A DNA stretch of 64,000 bases from Ignavibacteriales bacterium (GTDB taxonomy: Bacteria; Bacteroidota; Ignavibacteria; Ignavibacteriales; Melioribacteraceae): the NCBI GenBank assembly GCA_021740915.1, contig JAIOYW010000017.1, positions 1 to 64,000 on the forward strand. The letters run 5' to 3'. Made by a program: the position numbers and the translations under genes. Shown here piece by piece: positions 8,120-16,795 of the stretch (the stretch's first letter is position 1; every line of letters begins with the position of its first letter). The notes below the pieces were generated by a model. The model had not been told where the DNA came from, did no database searches, and saw nothing but the letters and a program-made list of their open reading frames with translations.

Positions 8120-9331
8120 ATGAAACCTTTATTATTTTATAATAGTATTAATTCAGTGTTCACACTATATTTCCCAATATTAATAATACTTGTTTTGTTC
8201 CTGTCGTGTGATAAACTTGTTGACGATGATGATAATTCTCCAGGGTTATTAGAGCAGGAAAGTCCGCTGATCATCGACAGATTCCCTGAAAGAAGCCAAA
8301 CTGGCGTCGATACTGGAATTACGGTTTGGATTCAACTTTTGGAAGCATCAGGTATTAAGAATCTATCCTGTGAAATCACTCAATACCCATATTCAGACTC
8401 AGCATGGTACACTCAGGAGGGGATAGAATTTCTAAAAGGGCCTAAAGATATCCTTTCCTTCGGAAGTGAGGCTGAGCAAGGATACGACAACTTATACGTA
8501 AATCCATTTTACGAGGGAAATAAGGTATTTTTTCCAGTCACTGGCCGCTATTCTTCAGGTATTTACTCAAATTCAATAATTGCCGGATTTAATTATCTGG
8601 TTCATGTTTATGGAGATAATGACAAACTTGATATTTATTGGACATTTTCCACAAAGAGCTCTGACAATTTTTTGGAGAGTATAATCACTAAAGAATTCGC
8701 CGCAAATAATGATGTATATGTTAAATTGGTAAACTTTAATGAAGGATTTACGAGTGAATTGAAGTATTGGGCAATTACTCAATTCTCTTGTGAAAGCGAT
8801 ACTACAATATTCAAAATAAATAATATTGATACCGGGAAATATACTGCATGGCTCTTTATTGATAGAGATAAAAACGCATCTGGAGATGTAAATGCTTTTC
8901 CATCCAGGTTTGATCTGGTTACACAAATACCTGAGCTCCGCATCGTCAATGGTAAAAATATGCTAATGGTTTCTGATAGCGGTTGGACAGGTTACGGTTC
9001 AGCTCCAAATCTTTCGGGAATCATAATAAATGATGAGGCTAAAGGTAAAATTGTCTATATTAAACTGGTATCAGCAGGGGCTGGTTATGAGGCAGAGGCA
9101 GAATATTGGACGAAAGCAGATATTGACTGTGGATATGTTTACTATTATATTCCGCAAATAACTTATCATGAGTACACACTATGGGTATTTATTGATATTA
9201 ATAATAATGCAGCGGGAAATGAAAACTCATTGCCTGATCCCGGAGATTACTATTTTACCCGAAATTCTGTTATTTCAGGCGATGATACAAAAGTGGTTAT
9301 TGACATTGATGAGTGGCTTGTATTCGAATAA
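8120..9331 (+). CDS. Unrecognised lipoprotein with two repeated extracytoplasmic modules
   Basis: I do not recognise a family for this 403-residue protein. A long hydrophobic leader ends in LFLSC (Cys30), suggesting a lipoprotein followed by an acidic linker (DDDDN). Two similar modules start near residues 199 and 311. Each opens with VYVKLV or VYIKLV, has a central xxAExYW or xxLKYW segment, and ends in a W-[LV]-FID turn followed by an Asp/Asn-rich loop (DRDKNASGD, DINNNAAGN) that could bind calcium. An internal duplication is therefore likely. A good AAGGAATTATAAG leader precedes the ATG. It lies 196 bp after nosY on the same strand, but nothing else links it to N2O reduction. Confidence 0.65.
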   Translation: MKPLLFYNSINSVFTLYFPILIILVLFLSCDKLVDDDDNSPGLLEQESPLIIDRFPERSQTGVDTGITVWIQLLEASGIKNLSCEITQYPYSDSAWYTQEGIEFLKGPKDILSFGSEAEQGYDNLYVNPFYEGNKVFFPVTGRYSSGIYSNSIIAGFNYLVHVYGDNDKLDIYWTFSTKSSDNFLESIITKEFAANNDVYVKLVNFNEGFTSELKYWAITQFSCESDTTIFKINNIDTGKYTAWLFIDRDKNASGDVNAFPSRFDLVTQIPELRIVNGKNMLMVSDSGWTGYGSAPNLSGIIINDEAKGKIVYIKLVSAGAGYEAEAEYWTKADIDCGYVYYYIPQITYHEYTLWVFIDINNNAAGNENSLPDPGDYYFTRNSVISGDDTKVVIDIDEWLVFE

Positions 9332-9359
9332 GCGGTACAGCCGCAAAATTCGGAAAGAT

Positions 9360-9432
9360 GTTGATTGACCCTGACCTTCAGGTCAGTGGGAACAGAACCA
9401 ACGTACACCCCATGGGCTTCAGCCCTGATTGA
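9360..9432. repeat. 73-bp dispersed repeat, copy 2
   Basis: Matches 231-303 in 71 of 73 positions, including the CTGACC-TTCA-GGTCAG hairpin. It sits 28 bp after the stop of the lipoprotein gene and immediately before TCTCGC-ended element B. Confidence 0.75.
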
Positions 9433-9443
9433 AGAAATGAAGT

Positions 9444-9606
9444 TCTCGCAAAGCCGCAAAGCGAGGAGGTAAAAGGTAGTAGTAATTGAATCTCAGAGAA
9501 GCGATTTAATGCGTCTAACACCAGGCACAAAAAGAGAAATAATAATTCTGTTCTTAGCGTCATTGCGTCCCCCGCAGTGCGGGGCAGGTTTGCGTCTTAG
9601 CGTGAC
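9444..9606. repeat. TCTCGC-ended intergenic element, copy B
   Basis: The left end TCTCGCAAAGCCGCAAAGCG is close to copy A. The right end carries TTCTTAGCGTCATTGCGTC and a CCCCGC-AGT-GCGGGG hairpin followed by CAGGTTTGCG. The exact terminal inverted repeat seen in copy A has decayed here (TTTGCGTCTTAGCG). The middle shares the pattern caccagg..caaa..gaaataataattc with copy A. No gene is visible. Confidence 0.45.
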
Positions 9607-9687
9607 ATTTTGTCACCAGGAGCAGCAGATATTTTTTTGTAATCCTGAAAAAACTTTTATATATTTGTTTTCTGTTTTTTTATTTAT

Positions 9688-9761
9688 GGCGGGGTAGCTC
9701 AGCAGGTTAGAGCAATGGAATCATAATCCATGTGTCGGGGGTTCGAATCCCTCCCCCGCTA
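9688..9761 (+). tRNA. tRNA-Met (CAT), elongator type
   Basis: The 74-base sequence folds as a full cloverleaf: acceptor GGCGGGG/CCCCGCT with a G-U first pair, D stem GCTC/GAGC, anticodon stem ATGGA/TCCAT with loop ATCATAA (anticodon CAT), and T stem GGGGG/CCCTC with loop TTCGAAT. CCA is not encoded. The G1-U72 pair argues against initiator tRNA. Elongator Met is most likely; a modified CAT tRNA-Ile is the alternative. It sits 23 bp before secG. Confidence 0.93.
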
Positions 9762-9784
9762 CTAAAATTCTTAGGAAAATTGAA

Positions 9785-10141
9785 ATGTATTATTTTTTAG
9801 TTTCAGTAGCTTTAGTATTATCTTTTCTCTTAATCATAATAGTTCTTATGCAGTCGTCGAAAGGCGGCGGATTATCCGGAACATTAGGCGGATCGGGTGC
9901 AGGATTGGGTACAATGTTCGGTTCCCGCAGGACAGCCGACTTCCTGAGCAGGGCAACCTGGTGGCTGGGAGCAGCTATTATTGTAATTACTCTGCTTGTT
10001 AATATTCTTTTCCTTCCTGGTAAATTGACAACTTCGCAGAGAGAAAGTATTATTCAAAGCTCACGTCAGAATCAGGTTCCAACCCAGCCTGTTCTTCCGC
10101 AGCAAAGCACTCAGACTCCTCCTGCTGCCGGCGGCAACTGA
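9785..10141 (+). CDS. secG: SecG preprotein translocase subunit
   Basis: SecG is the small membrane subunit of the SecYEG translocon. The 118-residue protein has two membrane helices (about 3-22 and 57-79) joined by the conserved Gly-rich segment QSSKGGGLSG and an FGSRR..DFLS[RK]AT motif, which is diagnostic. The C-terminus is a short Gln/Pro-rich tail. TTAGGA lies upstream of the start. It probably shares a transcript with the tRNA-Met gene, and a strong terminator follows. Confidence 0.93.
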   Translation: MYYFLVSVALVLSFLLIIIVLMQSSKGGGLSGTLGGSGAGLGTMFGSRRTADFLSRATWWLGAAIIVITLLVNILFLPGKLTTSQRESIIQSSRQNQVPTQPVLPQQSTQTPPAAGGN

Positions 10142-10165
10142 TAAACATATTTTCAAAAGGTTTGC

Positions 10166-10204
10166 AAAGGCTTTTTCCATTCCGGAAAAAGCCTTTTTTG
10201 TTTT
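10166..10204 (+). terminator. Intrinsic terminator after secG
   Basis: AAAGGCTTTTTCC (10166-10178) and GGAAAAAGCCTTT (10184-10196) form a perfect 13-bp stem with loop ATTCC, followed by further T residues. It ends the tRNA-Met/secG unit. Confidence 0.9.
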
Positions 10205-10382
10205 AAACCGGTGATAGTGCTTCAAGCCTGCCGTATATCAGGGAACCGGTTTCTTTCCATTTCGTCAAATTACAGGAAGAAAACTTTTTTTTGGAAGATT
10301 TTCTTATCTGTGATAATAATTTAAATATGTGTAAATTCATCTATAACTTTCGGTCAATCTATAACCAACAAAAAGATAAAAT

Positions 10383-13300
10383 ATGAAAAAATCTATTCTG
10401 ATATTCTTATTGCTGTTGATTGTTTTCAGCGTAAAAGAATCAATTGCAGCCGTCCCGGCTGAAAAAGACGGCGCCGACTCCCTGAAAAACATTTCACTTC
10501 AGGGGCTGAAATTCCGCCCGATAGGTCCCGCGATAACCGGGGGCAGGATAAGACACATTGCAGTAAATCCGGATGATATTTCGGAATACTATGTTGCATC
10601 AGGCAGCGGTTCACTTTGGAAAACAACTAATCGCGGGGTGACTTTCAGCCCGGTTTTTACCAGCCAGAAAACTTATGCCACTGGTTCGGTTACGATCGAC
10701 CCCGGCAACAGCAATGTGGTCTGGCTTGGGACAGGTGAAAACAGTAATCATTATAACACAGCCTATGGCGATGGTATCTATAAATCCGAAGACGGCGGGA
10801 AGTCATGGAAAAACATGGGGCTGAAAAAATCGGAACATATCGGCGCCATCGTCGTTGACCCTGAAAATTCGAATATAGTATATGCTGCTGCCATGGGTTC
10901 ACTACGCAGGGAAGGCGGAGACCGCGGGATTTACAAGTCCACAGACGGCGGCGCGACCTGGGAGCGTGTGCTTTTTGTAAGCGATTTCACCGGATTTTAC
11001 GAAGTACACATGGATCCGAGGGATAACAATCTGCTTTATGCCGTTGCACAGCAAAGGATGCGAAAACTTTATACAGGGGTCAGCGGCGGTCCTGAAAGCG
11101 GTATCCATAAATCAACAGATGCGGGTAAAACCTGGACAAAACTTTCCGGCGGACTTCCTTCAGGGGATGTCGGCAGGATCGGAATGGATATTTCGCCTGT
11201 TAATCCCGATTACCTTTATGCTGTTATCGAAGCTAAAGAAGGAGAAGGATTTTACCGGAGCACAGACAGGGGCGCAAGCTGGACAAAACAAAGCTCTTAT
11301 GCATCTTCCTATAAATTTTATTTCCAGAAAATCTTCTGCGATGTCAGCGATGTTGACCGCGTTTACAGCATGGATGTTTTTCTTCAGGTAACTGAGGATG
11401 GCGGCAAAACTTTCAACAACCTCGGCGAAAAGCACAAACACGTGGATAATCACGGAATGTGGATCAATCCCGCCGACGCTGAGCACCTTATTGTCGGTTG
11501 CGACGGCGGACTTTATGAATCTTACGATCAGGGCAAAAACTGGGATTTCAAGAGCAATATCCCCATAGCTGAAGTTTACAAAGTTGCCACCGATAACGAT
11601 GCGCCATTCTATAATGTATATATCGGCACCCAGGATAATAACAGCCTTTTCGGTCCTTCCAGAACAATCAGTTCAGGCGGGATAACAAATCAGGACTGGG
11701 AATTTACACTTTCGGGAGACGGCTTCCAGACTCAGGTTGACTGGCAGGATCCGAACATCATTTATGCGCAGTGGCAGAACGGCGGGCTTACCCGCGTGGA
11801 TAAAAAGAGCGGCGAAAAGCTGAACATCAAACCTTATGATTTTGCAGATACCGCTTACAGGTTCGATTGGGATTCTCCGCTTCTTATCTCACGCCACGAC
11901 CATAAACGCCTCTATTTCGGAGGGAACAAGCTTTTCAGGACAGACGATCAGGGCAATACCTGGCAGGAGATCAGTCCCGATCTTACCCGCGGCGTTCCGC
12001 AGAATTTTCAGAAGCTTATGGGCAGAAGCTGGAGTATTGACGAACTTGCCTCAAAGGGGAGTATGGCATATATAACTGCCGTTGCAGAGTCTCCGCTCGA
12101 TCAGAATGTACTTTTTGTCGGCTCCGGCGACGGATTGATACATTACACAATGGATGGCGGCAAGACCTGGACTAAAGCCTCATCAGTTAAGGGACTTCCG
12201 GAATATGCAAGAGTGCATCAGTTAATTGCTTCGCATTTCGATAAACTTGTTGCGTATGCGGCCTGCCATAATTTTGTTGACGGCGATTACCGTCCGCTGC
12301 TTTACAAAACCTCGGACGGCGGCAAAACATGGATTTCGATTAATGCAAATCTGCCGGAAACAGGAAGTACTTACACAATAGCGGAAGATCATGTTGACCG
12401 CGATCTGCTTTTTACCGGCACGCAGTTCGGCGCTTTTTTCTCAAATAACGGCGGCAGGGAATGGATACAGCTTAAAAACGGATTACCGACAATACAGGTT
12501 ATGAGTCTCAAAATCCAGGAAAGGGAAAACGATCTCGTCGTTTCCACATACGGCAGGTCGGTTTATATACTTGATGATTACAGTCCTCTGCGTAAACTTA
12601 AAGAAGCTGATCTTGCAAAGCCGGCATATATTTTCCCGGTTAAGGATTCATATATGTTTATTCCCTCGGTGCCTTTCGGATTCCCGGGAATCGGCTTTAT
12701 GGGCGCAAGTTTCTATTCCGAAGCGAACCCCGAAGTGGGCGCTATATTTACTTATTATGTCAAGGATGAATACAAATCGCTGAAGGAGAAACGCCGCGAA
12801 GCCGAAAAGGAAATTCAGAAAAAGGGGGGTGACCTTGAATATCCTTCATATCAGACTCTCAGGAGCGAAGAGAGTGAGCCGGATGCTTTTATGTTATTCA
12901 CAATCTCAGATGAAGCGGGGAATGTTGTAAGGAAAATAAAGACCGGCATAAGCAAAGGGGTTAACAGACTTCTCTGGGATTTCAGATACAATGTTTTCTC
13001 ACCGCTCTCACTTACACCGTTTGACGATTCTGTTCCATGGAATGAGCCGGAAAAAGGCTACATGGCTGCGCCGGGCAAATATTTTGTAAGTATGAGCAAA
13101 TTTGCTGACGGCACTTTTACGCAGCTTGCCGGACCTGAACCTTTCGTATGCAAACCGCTGAATTTCACTTCTCTTGCAGCAAAGGATAAAGCCGAACTCG
13201 ACAGGTTCAATAAAAAAGTTGCCGAAATGTCAAGGCTTATCACTGGGGCAGATGCCTACCGCGTTGAGCTGGTTAAGAAAATCGATTACCTGAAAAAAGC

Positions 13301-13658
13301 CGTATTCGAAACTGCGGGAGCGCCGGTTGAAACGTATAATTCAATACTTGCAGCCGAAATGAAGCTGAAAGAGCTTAACCGCAAATTCAACGGTGATGGT
13401 CTCCGCGCAAGGTATGAAGGCGGAGCGCCGACTGCACTCAGGGAAAGAGTTGAACTCGTTACCTCCGCGCTCTGGAGTACAACTGCCGCACCGACGACTA
13501 CTTTTATCAGATCGTATGAAACCGCAGCGGCTCAGTTCAACCAGATACTCGAAGAACTGACACAAGCCGGAAAAGATATTGAAGCTATCGAAAAGGTGCT
13601 CAAAGATAGCGGAGCGCCTTATACACCCGGGAGATTCCCGAATCTCGAAATTGAATAA
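10383..13658 (+). CDS. Secreted sortilin/VPS10-like multi-BNR beta-propeller protein
   Basis: The 1091-residue protein has a signal peptide (MKKSILIFLLLLIVFSVKES, cleaved near IAA). Roughly residues 30-740 contain many BNR/Asp-box turns (SEDGGKSW, STDGGATW, STDAGKTW, STDRGASW, TMDGGKTW, TSDGGKTW) arranged as in sortilin/VPS10-type propellers. Family members are often annotated as glycosyl hydrolase-like, but no catalytic residues can be assigned here. Residues 760-1091 form a conserved tail including MLFTISDEAGN and helical segments. There is no T9SS sorting domain, so it probably stays in the periplasm or uses another route. It is monocistronic between two terminators. Substrate is unknown. 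Confidence 0.8.
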   Translation: MKKSILIFLLLLIVFSVKESIAAVPAEKDGADSLKNISLQGLKFRPIGPAITGGRIRHIAVNPDDISEYYVASGSGSLWKTTNRGVTFSPVFTSQKTYATGSVTIDPGNSNVVWLGTGENSNHYNTAYGDGIYKSEDGGKSWKNMGLKKSEHIGAIVVDPENSNIVYAAAMGSLRREGGDRGIYKSTDGGATWERVLFVSDFTGFYEVHMDPRDNNLLYAVAQQRMRKLYTGVSGGPESGIHKSTDAGKTWTKLSGGLPSGDVGRIGMDISPVNPDYLYAVIEAKEGEGFYRSTDRGASWTKQSSYASSYKFYFQKIFCDVSDVDRVYSMDVFLQVTEDGGKTFNNLGEKHKHVDNHGMWINPADAEHLIVGCDGGLYESYDQGKNWDFKSNIPIAEVYKVATDNDAPFYNVYIGTQDNNSLFGPSRTISSGGITNQDWEFTLSGDGFQTQVDWQDPNIIYAQWQNGGLTRVDKKSGEKLNIKPYDFADTAYRFDWDSPLLISRHDHKRLYFGGNKLFRTDDQGNTWQEISPDLTRGVPQNFQKLMGRSWSIDELASKGSMAYITAVAESPLDQNVLFVGSGDGLIHYTMDGGKTWTKASSVKGLPEYARVHQLIASHFDKLVAYAACHNFVDGDYRPLLYKTSDGGKTWISINANLPETGSTYTIAEDHVDRDLLFTGTQFGAFFSNNGGREWIQLKNGLPTIQVMSLKIQERENDLVVSTYGRSVYILDDYSPLRKLKEADLAKPAYIFPVKDSYMFIPSVPFGFPGIGFMGASFYSEANPEVGAIFTYYVKDEYKSLKEKRREAEKEIQKKGGDLEYPSYQTLRSEESEPDAFMLFTISDEAGNVVRKIKTGISKGVNRLLWDFRYNVFSPLSLTPFDDSVPWNEPEKGYMAAPGKYFVSMSKFADGTFTQLAGPEPFVCKPLNFTSLAAKDKAELDRFNKKVAEMSRLITGADAYRVELVKKIDYLKKAVFETAGAPVETYNSILAAEMKLKELNRKFNGDGLRARYEGGAPTALRERVELVTSALWSTTAAPTTTFIRSYETAAAQFNQILEELTQAGKDIEAIEKVLKDSGAPYTPGRFPNLEIE

Positions 13659-13673
13659 TTAATTTGCTTTTCT

Positions 13674-13716
13674 CTTCCTCCCCGGCGGATATGCGGGGAG
13701 GAAGGGTTGTTTAATT
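13674..13716 (+). terminator. Terminator after the propeller gene
   Basis: CTTCCTCCCCG (13674-13684) and CGGGGAGGAAG (13694-13704) form an 11-bp perfect stem with a 9-base loop, followed by GGTTGTTTAATTT. It lies 15 bp after the stop codon. Confidence 0.75.
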
Positions 13717-13782
13717 TAAATATGATTTATAACCTGATATTTTTGCCGGTCAATTACGGCGTTTATTATTAATTCTTCCCAT

Positions 13783-14305
13783 TGAATTTATCCAGGTCTC
13801 ATTTCTCCGGTTTTCTGATAATGTAATTTTTTATACCTTGATAGGATTCATCGTTACGGATAATGTGATCATGAAATCGGGGCTGCCATGCAAAACCGTG
13901 ATTGATTGTACGGGTATTTGTCGTATTGCCGATTTTATACCCTCGTATTATGGATGCCAGATTTTTTGATTTCGGACCAAATTGGTTTTTGTATTTGGAT
14001 GGGAATGGTTCGGTATCACGGAAAACGTGTTCGGTATTTTGTATTTGTTTCGTATCCGTTTCGTATTCATATTCGTAGAGACGTTGTATGCAACGTCTCT
14101 ACAATAACCATTCAATAACCATCCAATTTCAACGGCAAATCCGGACAATACCGATTAACAAAAAAATACCCGTTTACGAATCCATATTGCCCAAATAATG
14201 TTTGCCGTTTTGGGTGCAAATGGAAATATAATGCATTCCATTGCAGAATAATCCCGCGTTTGCAGGCGCGCTGATGATATGCGGCATTTTTCCTGAATTT
14301 ATCCG
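13783..14305 (-). pseudogene. Decayed RAYT (REP-associated tyrosine) transposase
   Basis: Read on the minus strand, the first part gives ISARLQTRDYS, then after a frameshift NALYFHLHPKRQTLFGQY, which line up with the N-terminus of the intact RAYT at 62.2-62.9 kb (SSARLQNWDYNSN, then APYFITICTAHKKHYFG). Further on, the same strand reads FGPKSKNLASIIRGYKIG and FAWQPRFHDHIIRNDES, then NYIIRKPEK followed by a TGA where the family has Trp. The central part with the HUH motif is missing and is replaced by AT-rich sequence containing a perfect palindrome. It is a non-functional remnant with at least one frameshift, a deletion and a stop. It abuts the 3' end of the T9SS protein gene. Confidence 0.75.
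14075..14102. repeat. REP-like palindrome inside the RAYT remnant
   Basis: GTAGAGACGTTG (14075-14086) and CAACGTCTCTAC (14091-14102) are perfect inverted repeats around TATG. The GTAGAGACG core is shared with the palindrome at 62144-62171 beside the intact RAYT gene. Confidence 0.75.
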
Positions 14306-14311
14306 TCAAAA

Positions 14312-16297
14312 TTATTTCATCAGAATCATCTTCCTGACGCTTACGAAAGAACCGCTTTCAATCCTGTAGAAATAAATTCCTGAGGATAATCCGTATGCAC
14401 CGGTATTAAAATTAACCTGATGATATCCGGCTTCCATTTCTTTATTAATGAGGTTTGCCACTTCCTCGCCGAGCGCGTTAAATACTCTGAGAGAAACATT
14501 CGAATTTTCAGGCAGACTGAATTTTATCGTTGTCGCCGGGTTAAACGGGTTCGGATAATTCTGTGCAAGGGAATATTCGACCGGGGATAATGATTCAACT
14601 TTCAAAGGCTCAGAATATTCTGAACTTCCGTCAAAATCTATCTGATGCAGCCTGTAAAATGAATTACCCGGCAGTGGATTATAATCTGTATAGCTGTAGC
14701 TCTGTTTCTCAGTTGTTGTTCCTTTACCTTCGACGTATCCGATTACACCCCAGCCTTCGGCTCCGCTAAGGCTTCGCTCTATCTGAAATCCCTGATTGTT
14801 TGTCTCTGTTGCGGTTTCCCATTGCAATGTGATGATTCCATCATTTACGAATGCCGTAAAGGAAGTGAGTTCGACTGGTATTTCGGGGTCGCCGAGAAAT
14901 CCGGCGGGATTAATATTCTGTGCATAAATGCCGCGGTCGCTCAGACGCTTATCGCCCCAGACAAGCTCAACATTTCCGAAAATATCAACTGTTGATTCCA
15001 TCTGAAGCTTCTCCTGCGAAAGATCGGATACAAGCACAAAATCGCCGGTCCAGAGGAAATTGCCTGCACCATCCACAGCAAAAGCATTGACTTTCGAATT
15101 TATTCCGGAAGCAGCACTTTCAATATATGCAAGTACAGATTTGCCTGCGGCAAATTCAGAATTCAGTGAAGAGATAGAAAGTGCAAAGGGTGAACTAAGG
15201 GGTTTAAGGGTCTTTCCGTTATCGCCCCACATTTTATCGCCGAATGAATTCAGCTTCTGACCGGAAATCCCGTTCTGATTCTGATTGGGCTCAGTTGCAA
15301 GCCAGTATGAATAAATTTCTTCGGTTACCGGATCAAATGAAACTACCGGGTTGAATTTATGGCTGTTCGGCAGCGATGAAAGTTCAACGCCATTCTCAGG
15401 AAATGCGATTTCACCGTTAGGGTGAATTCTCTGAACAAAGCCGCTTTGAAGATTATTTGCATCACGGTCATCGTGCCAGGCAACAATTGCGCCGTGGTTA
15501 TGATCCGAATATACAAGAGGGACAGTGAATGCAGCGATAGTCCCGATATTCTGAATATTTTTTCTCCAGCTCACACTTCCGGAGGCGCTGAGTTTTGAGG
15601 CGCGGATCTTAACTGTTTGCGCCGGGAAATTGCCGGTCACACCGGTATGGACAATAAGTACTCCGTTGCTATCAGTAGGAACCGGGTAAGGGTGATTATA
15701 GCCCTCCGCTGAAGACTGCACCAGAACCGGCATTTCTCCCCAGAGTTTTACACCTTCGGGTGATAGTTTTTGAACTGCCGTTACATAACCGCTTGACGCA
15801 ATTATCCACGCAACAGTGATATTGCCGTCGTCAAGGATTGCAATTTTGGGATTAGCCTGGAAATCTGTTGTAGTCGAAAGACCGATACCGTTCTCACCCC
15901 AGAGAAATGTGCCTGAAGGACTGATCTTATAAACAAAAACATTGAGAGCGCCGGAATTCCTTGTATCGGTAAAAGTAACAATTGCATTATCGTTGTTATC
16001 GGTTTTGAGGTCGTAATCAACAAGTGATGAGGACTGCGGATTACCGCTGACGAGGAGTCCGTTCTCATCCCACATTTTGTTGCCCAGTTTATCGAGCCTC
16101 TGCAGGTAAACCGCATAACTGCCGTTCCTGTTATCGAACCACGAAATGTAATTGCCGCCGTCAGACGTAACCGATATTTTCGCTAAAGCCTGTTCGCCGG
16201 AAAAATCGCAGATTTTGAGATTTTGGGCAGGATCACTTATCCATTGCGCCGAGCTTATCATTGTGAATATCAAAGAGAGCAGTAAGATTTTTTTCAT
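14312..16297 (-). CDS. T9SS-exported repeat protein
   Basis: The 661-residue protein has an N-terminal signal peptide (MKKILLLSLIFTMISSA). Residues 30-470 contain repeated segments of the form LDKxGxxxWxxNG (for example LDKLGNKMWDENG, ISPSGTFLWGENG, LSPEGVKLWGE, NSFGDKMWGDNG), probably propeller blades. A segment beginning PVELTSFTAF (about residue 475) is a fibronectin-like/Ig-like domain common in this group. The last 80 residues are a type A sorting domain: NYPNPFNPATTI, ALGEEVA, GxxxxxFN and a final GIYFYRIESGSF..RKMILMK. It should cross the outer membrane by the type IX system and be surface-attached or released. GGAG precedes the start. Activity is not predictable. Confidence 0.85.
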   Translation of the reverse strand: MKKILLLSLIFTMISSAQWISDPAQNLKICDFSGEQALAKISVTSDGGNYISWFDNRNGSYAVYLQRLDKLGNKMWDENGLLVSGNPQSSSLVDYDLKTDNNDNAIVTFTDTRNSGALNVFVYKISPSGTFLWGENGIGLSTTTDFQANPKIAILDDGNITVAWIIASSGYVTAVQKLSPEGVKLWGEMPVLVQSSAEGYNHPYPVPTDSNGVLIVHTGVTGNFPAQTVKIRASKLSASGSVSWRKNIQNIGTIAAFTVPLVYSDHNHGAIVAWHDDRDANNLQSGFVQRIHPNGEIAFPENGVELSSLPNSHKFNPVVSFDPVTEEIYSYWLATEPNQNQNGISGQKLNSFGDKMWGDNGKTLKPLSSPFALSISSLNSEFAAGKSVLAYIESAASGINSKVNAFAVDGAGNFLWTGDFVLVSDLSQEKLQMESTVDIFGNVELVWGDKRLSDRGIYAQNINPAGFLGDPEIPVELTSFTAFVNDGIITLQWETATETNNQGFQIERSLSGAEGWGVIGYVEGKGTTTEKQSYSYTDYNPLPGNSFYRLHQIDFDGSSEYSEPLKVESLSPVEYSLAQNYPNPFNPATTIKFSLPENSNVSLRVFNALGEEVANLINKEMEAGYHQVNFNTGAYGLSSGIYFYRIESGSFVSVRKMILMK

Positions 16298-16795
16298 TTA
16301 TATCTCCGTGAGAAAGTTTGATTTTGTTGAAAACATTTTAAGAAAATTTGGGCATTACTCAAAACTTTTTATCGAATAAAATAATTATTATGGGGTAGGG
16401 AGCTGGGGTGTTATTCGCAATATCAATGTTCTGCAAACATTCGATGCTTCACTCGCCAAGCCCCGCTTTGCGGGTCAAACGGGGCAGGCAGGGTCGAACA
16501 AAATTCCGTATATATTCCTGCAAACATTCTACACCTTCGGCATCGGGAGAAGGGACAACCGAACTTAGCGCCAGTGATTGTATTTATTGCTGTTGACTTC
16601 AGTACCTGCAATACTGTAAACAAAACAGGAAAAGGACTTCAGCTCACTTACCCTGCATTTATTCCCGGCTGAATTTTTGATCCTTCAATCAACTCTGCCT
16701 GCCTTCTATAGCAAGATCATCTGCCTGTATTAACAATTTCTTAACATTGATAAGTCATTGAAAATTCATATAATTACAGATTGTAATAAATTTAT
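16298..16795. other. Gene-free interval with a short GC-rich insert
   Basis: No gene is supported in these 498 bases between divergently transcribed genes, so promoters for both should lie here. Positions 16450-16500 hold a GC-rich patch (CCCCGC-TTT-GCGGG, then GGGGCAGGCAG) resembling patches in the TCTCGC-ended elements. CTGCAAACATTC occurs twice (near 16431 and 16518). Confidence 0.4.
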
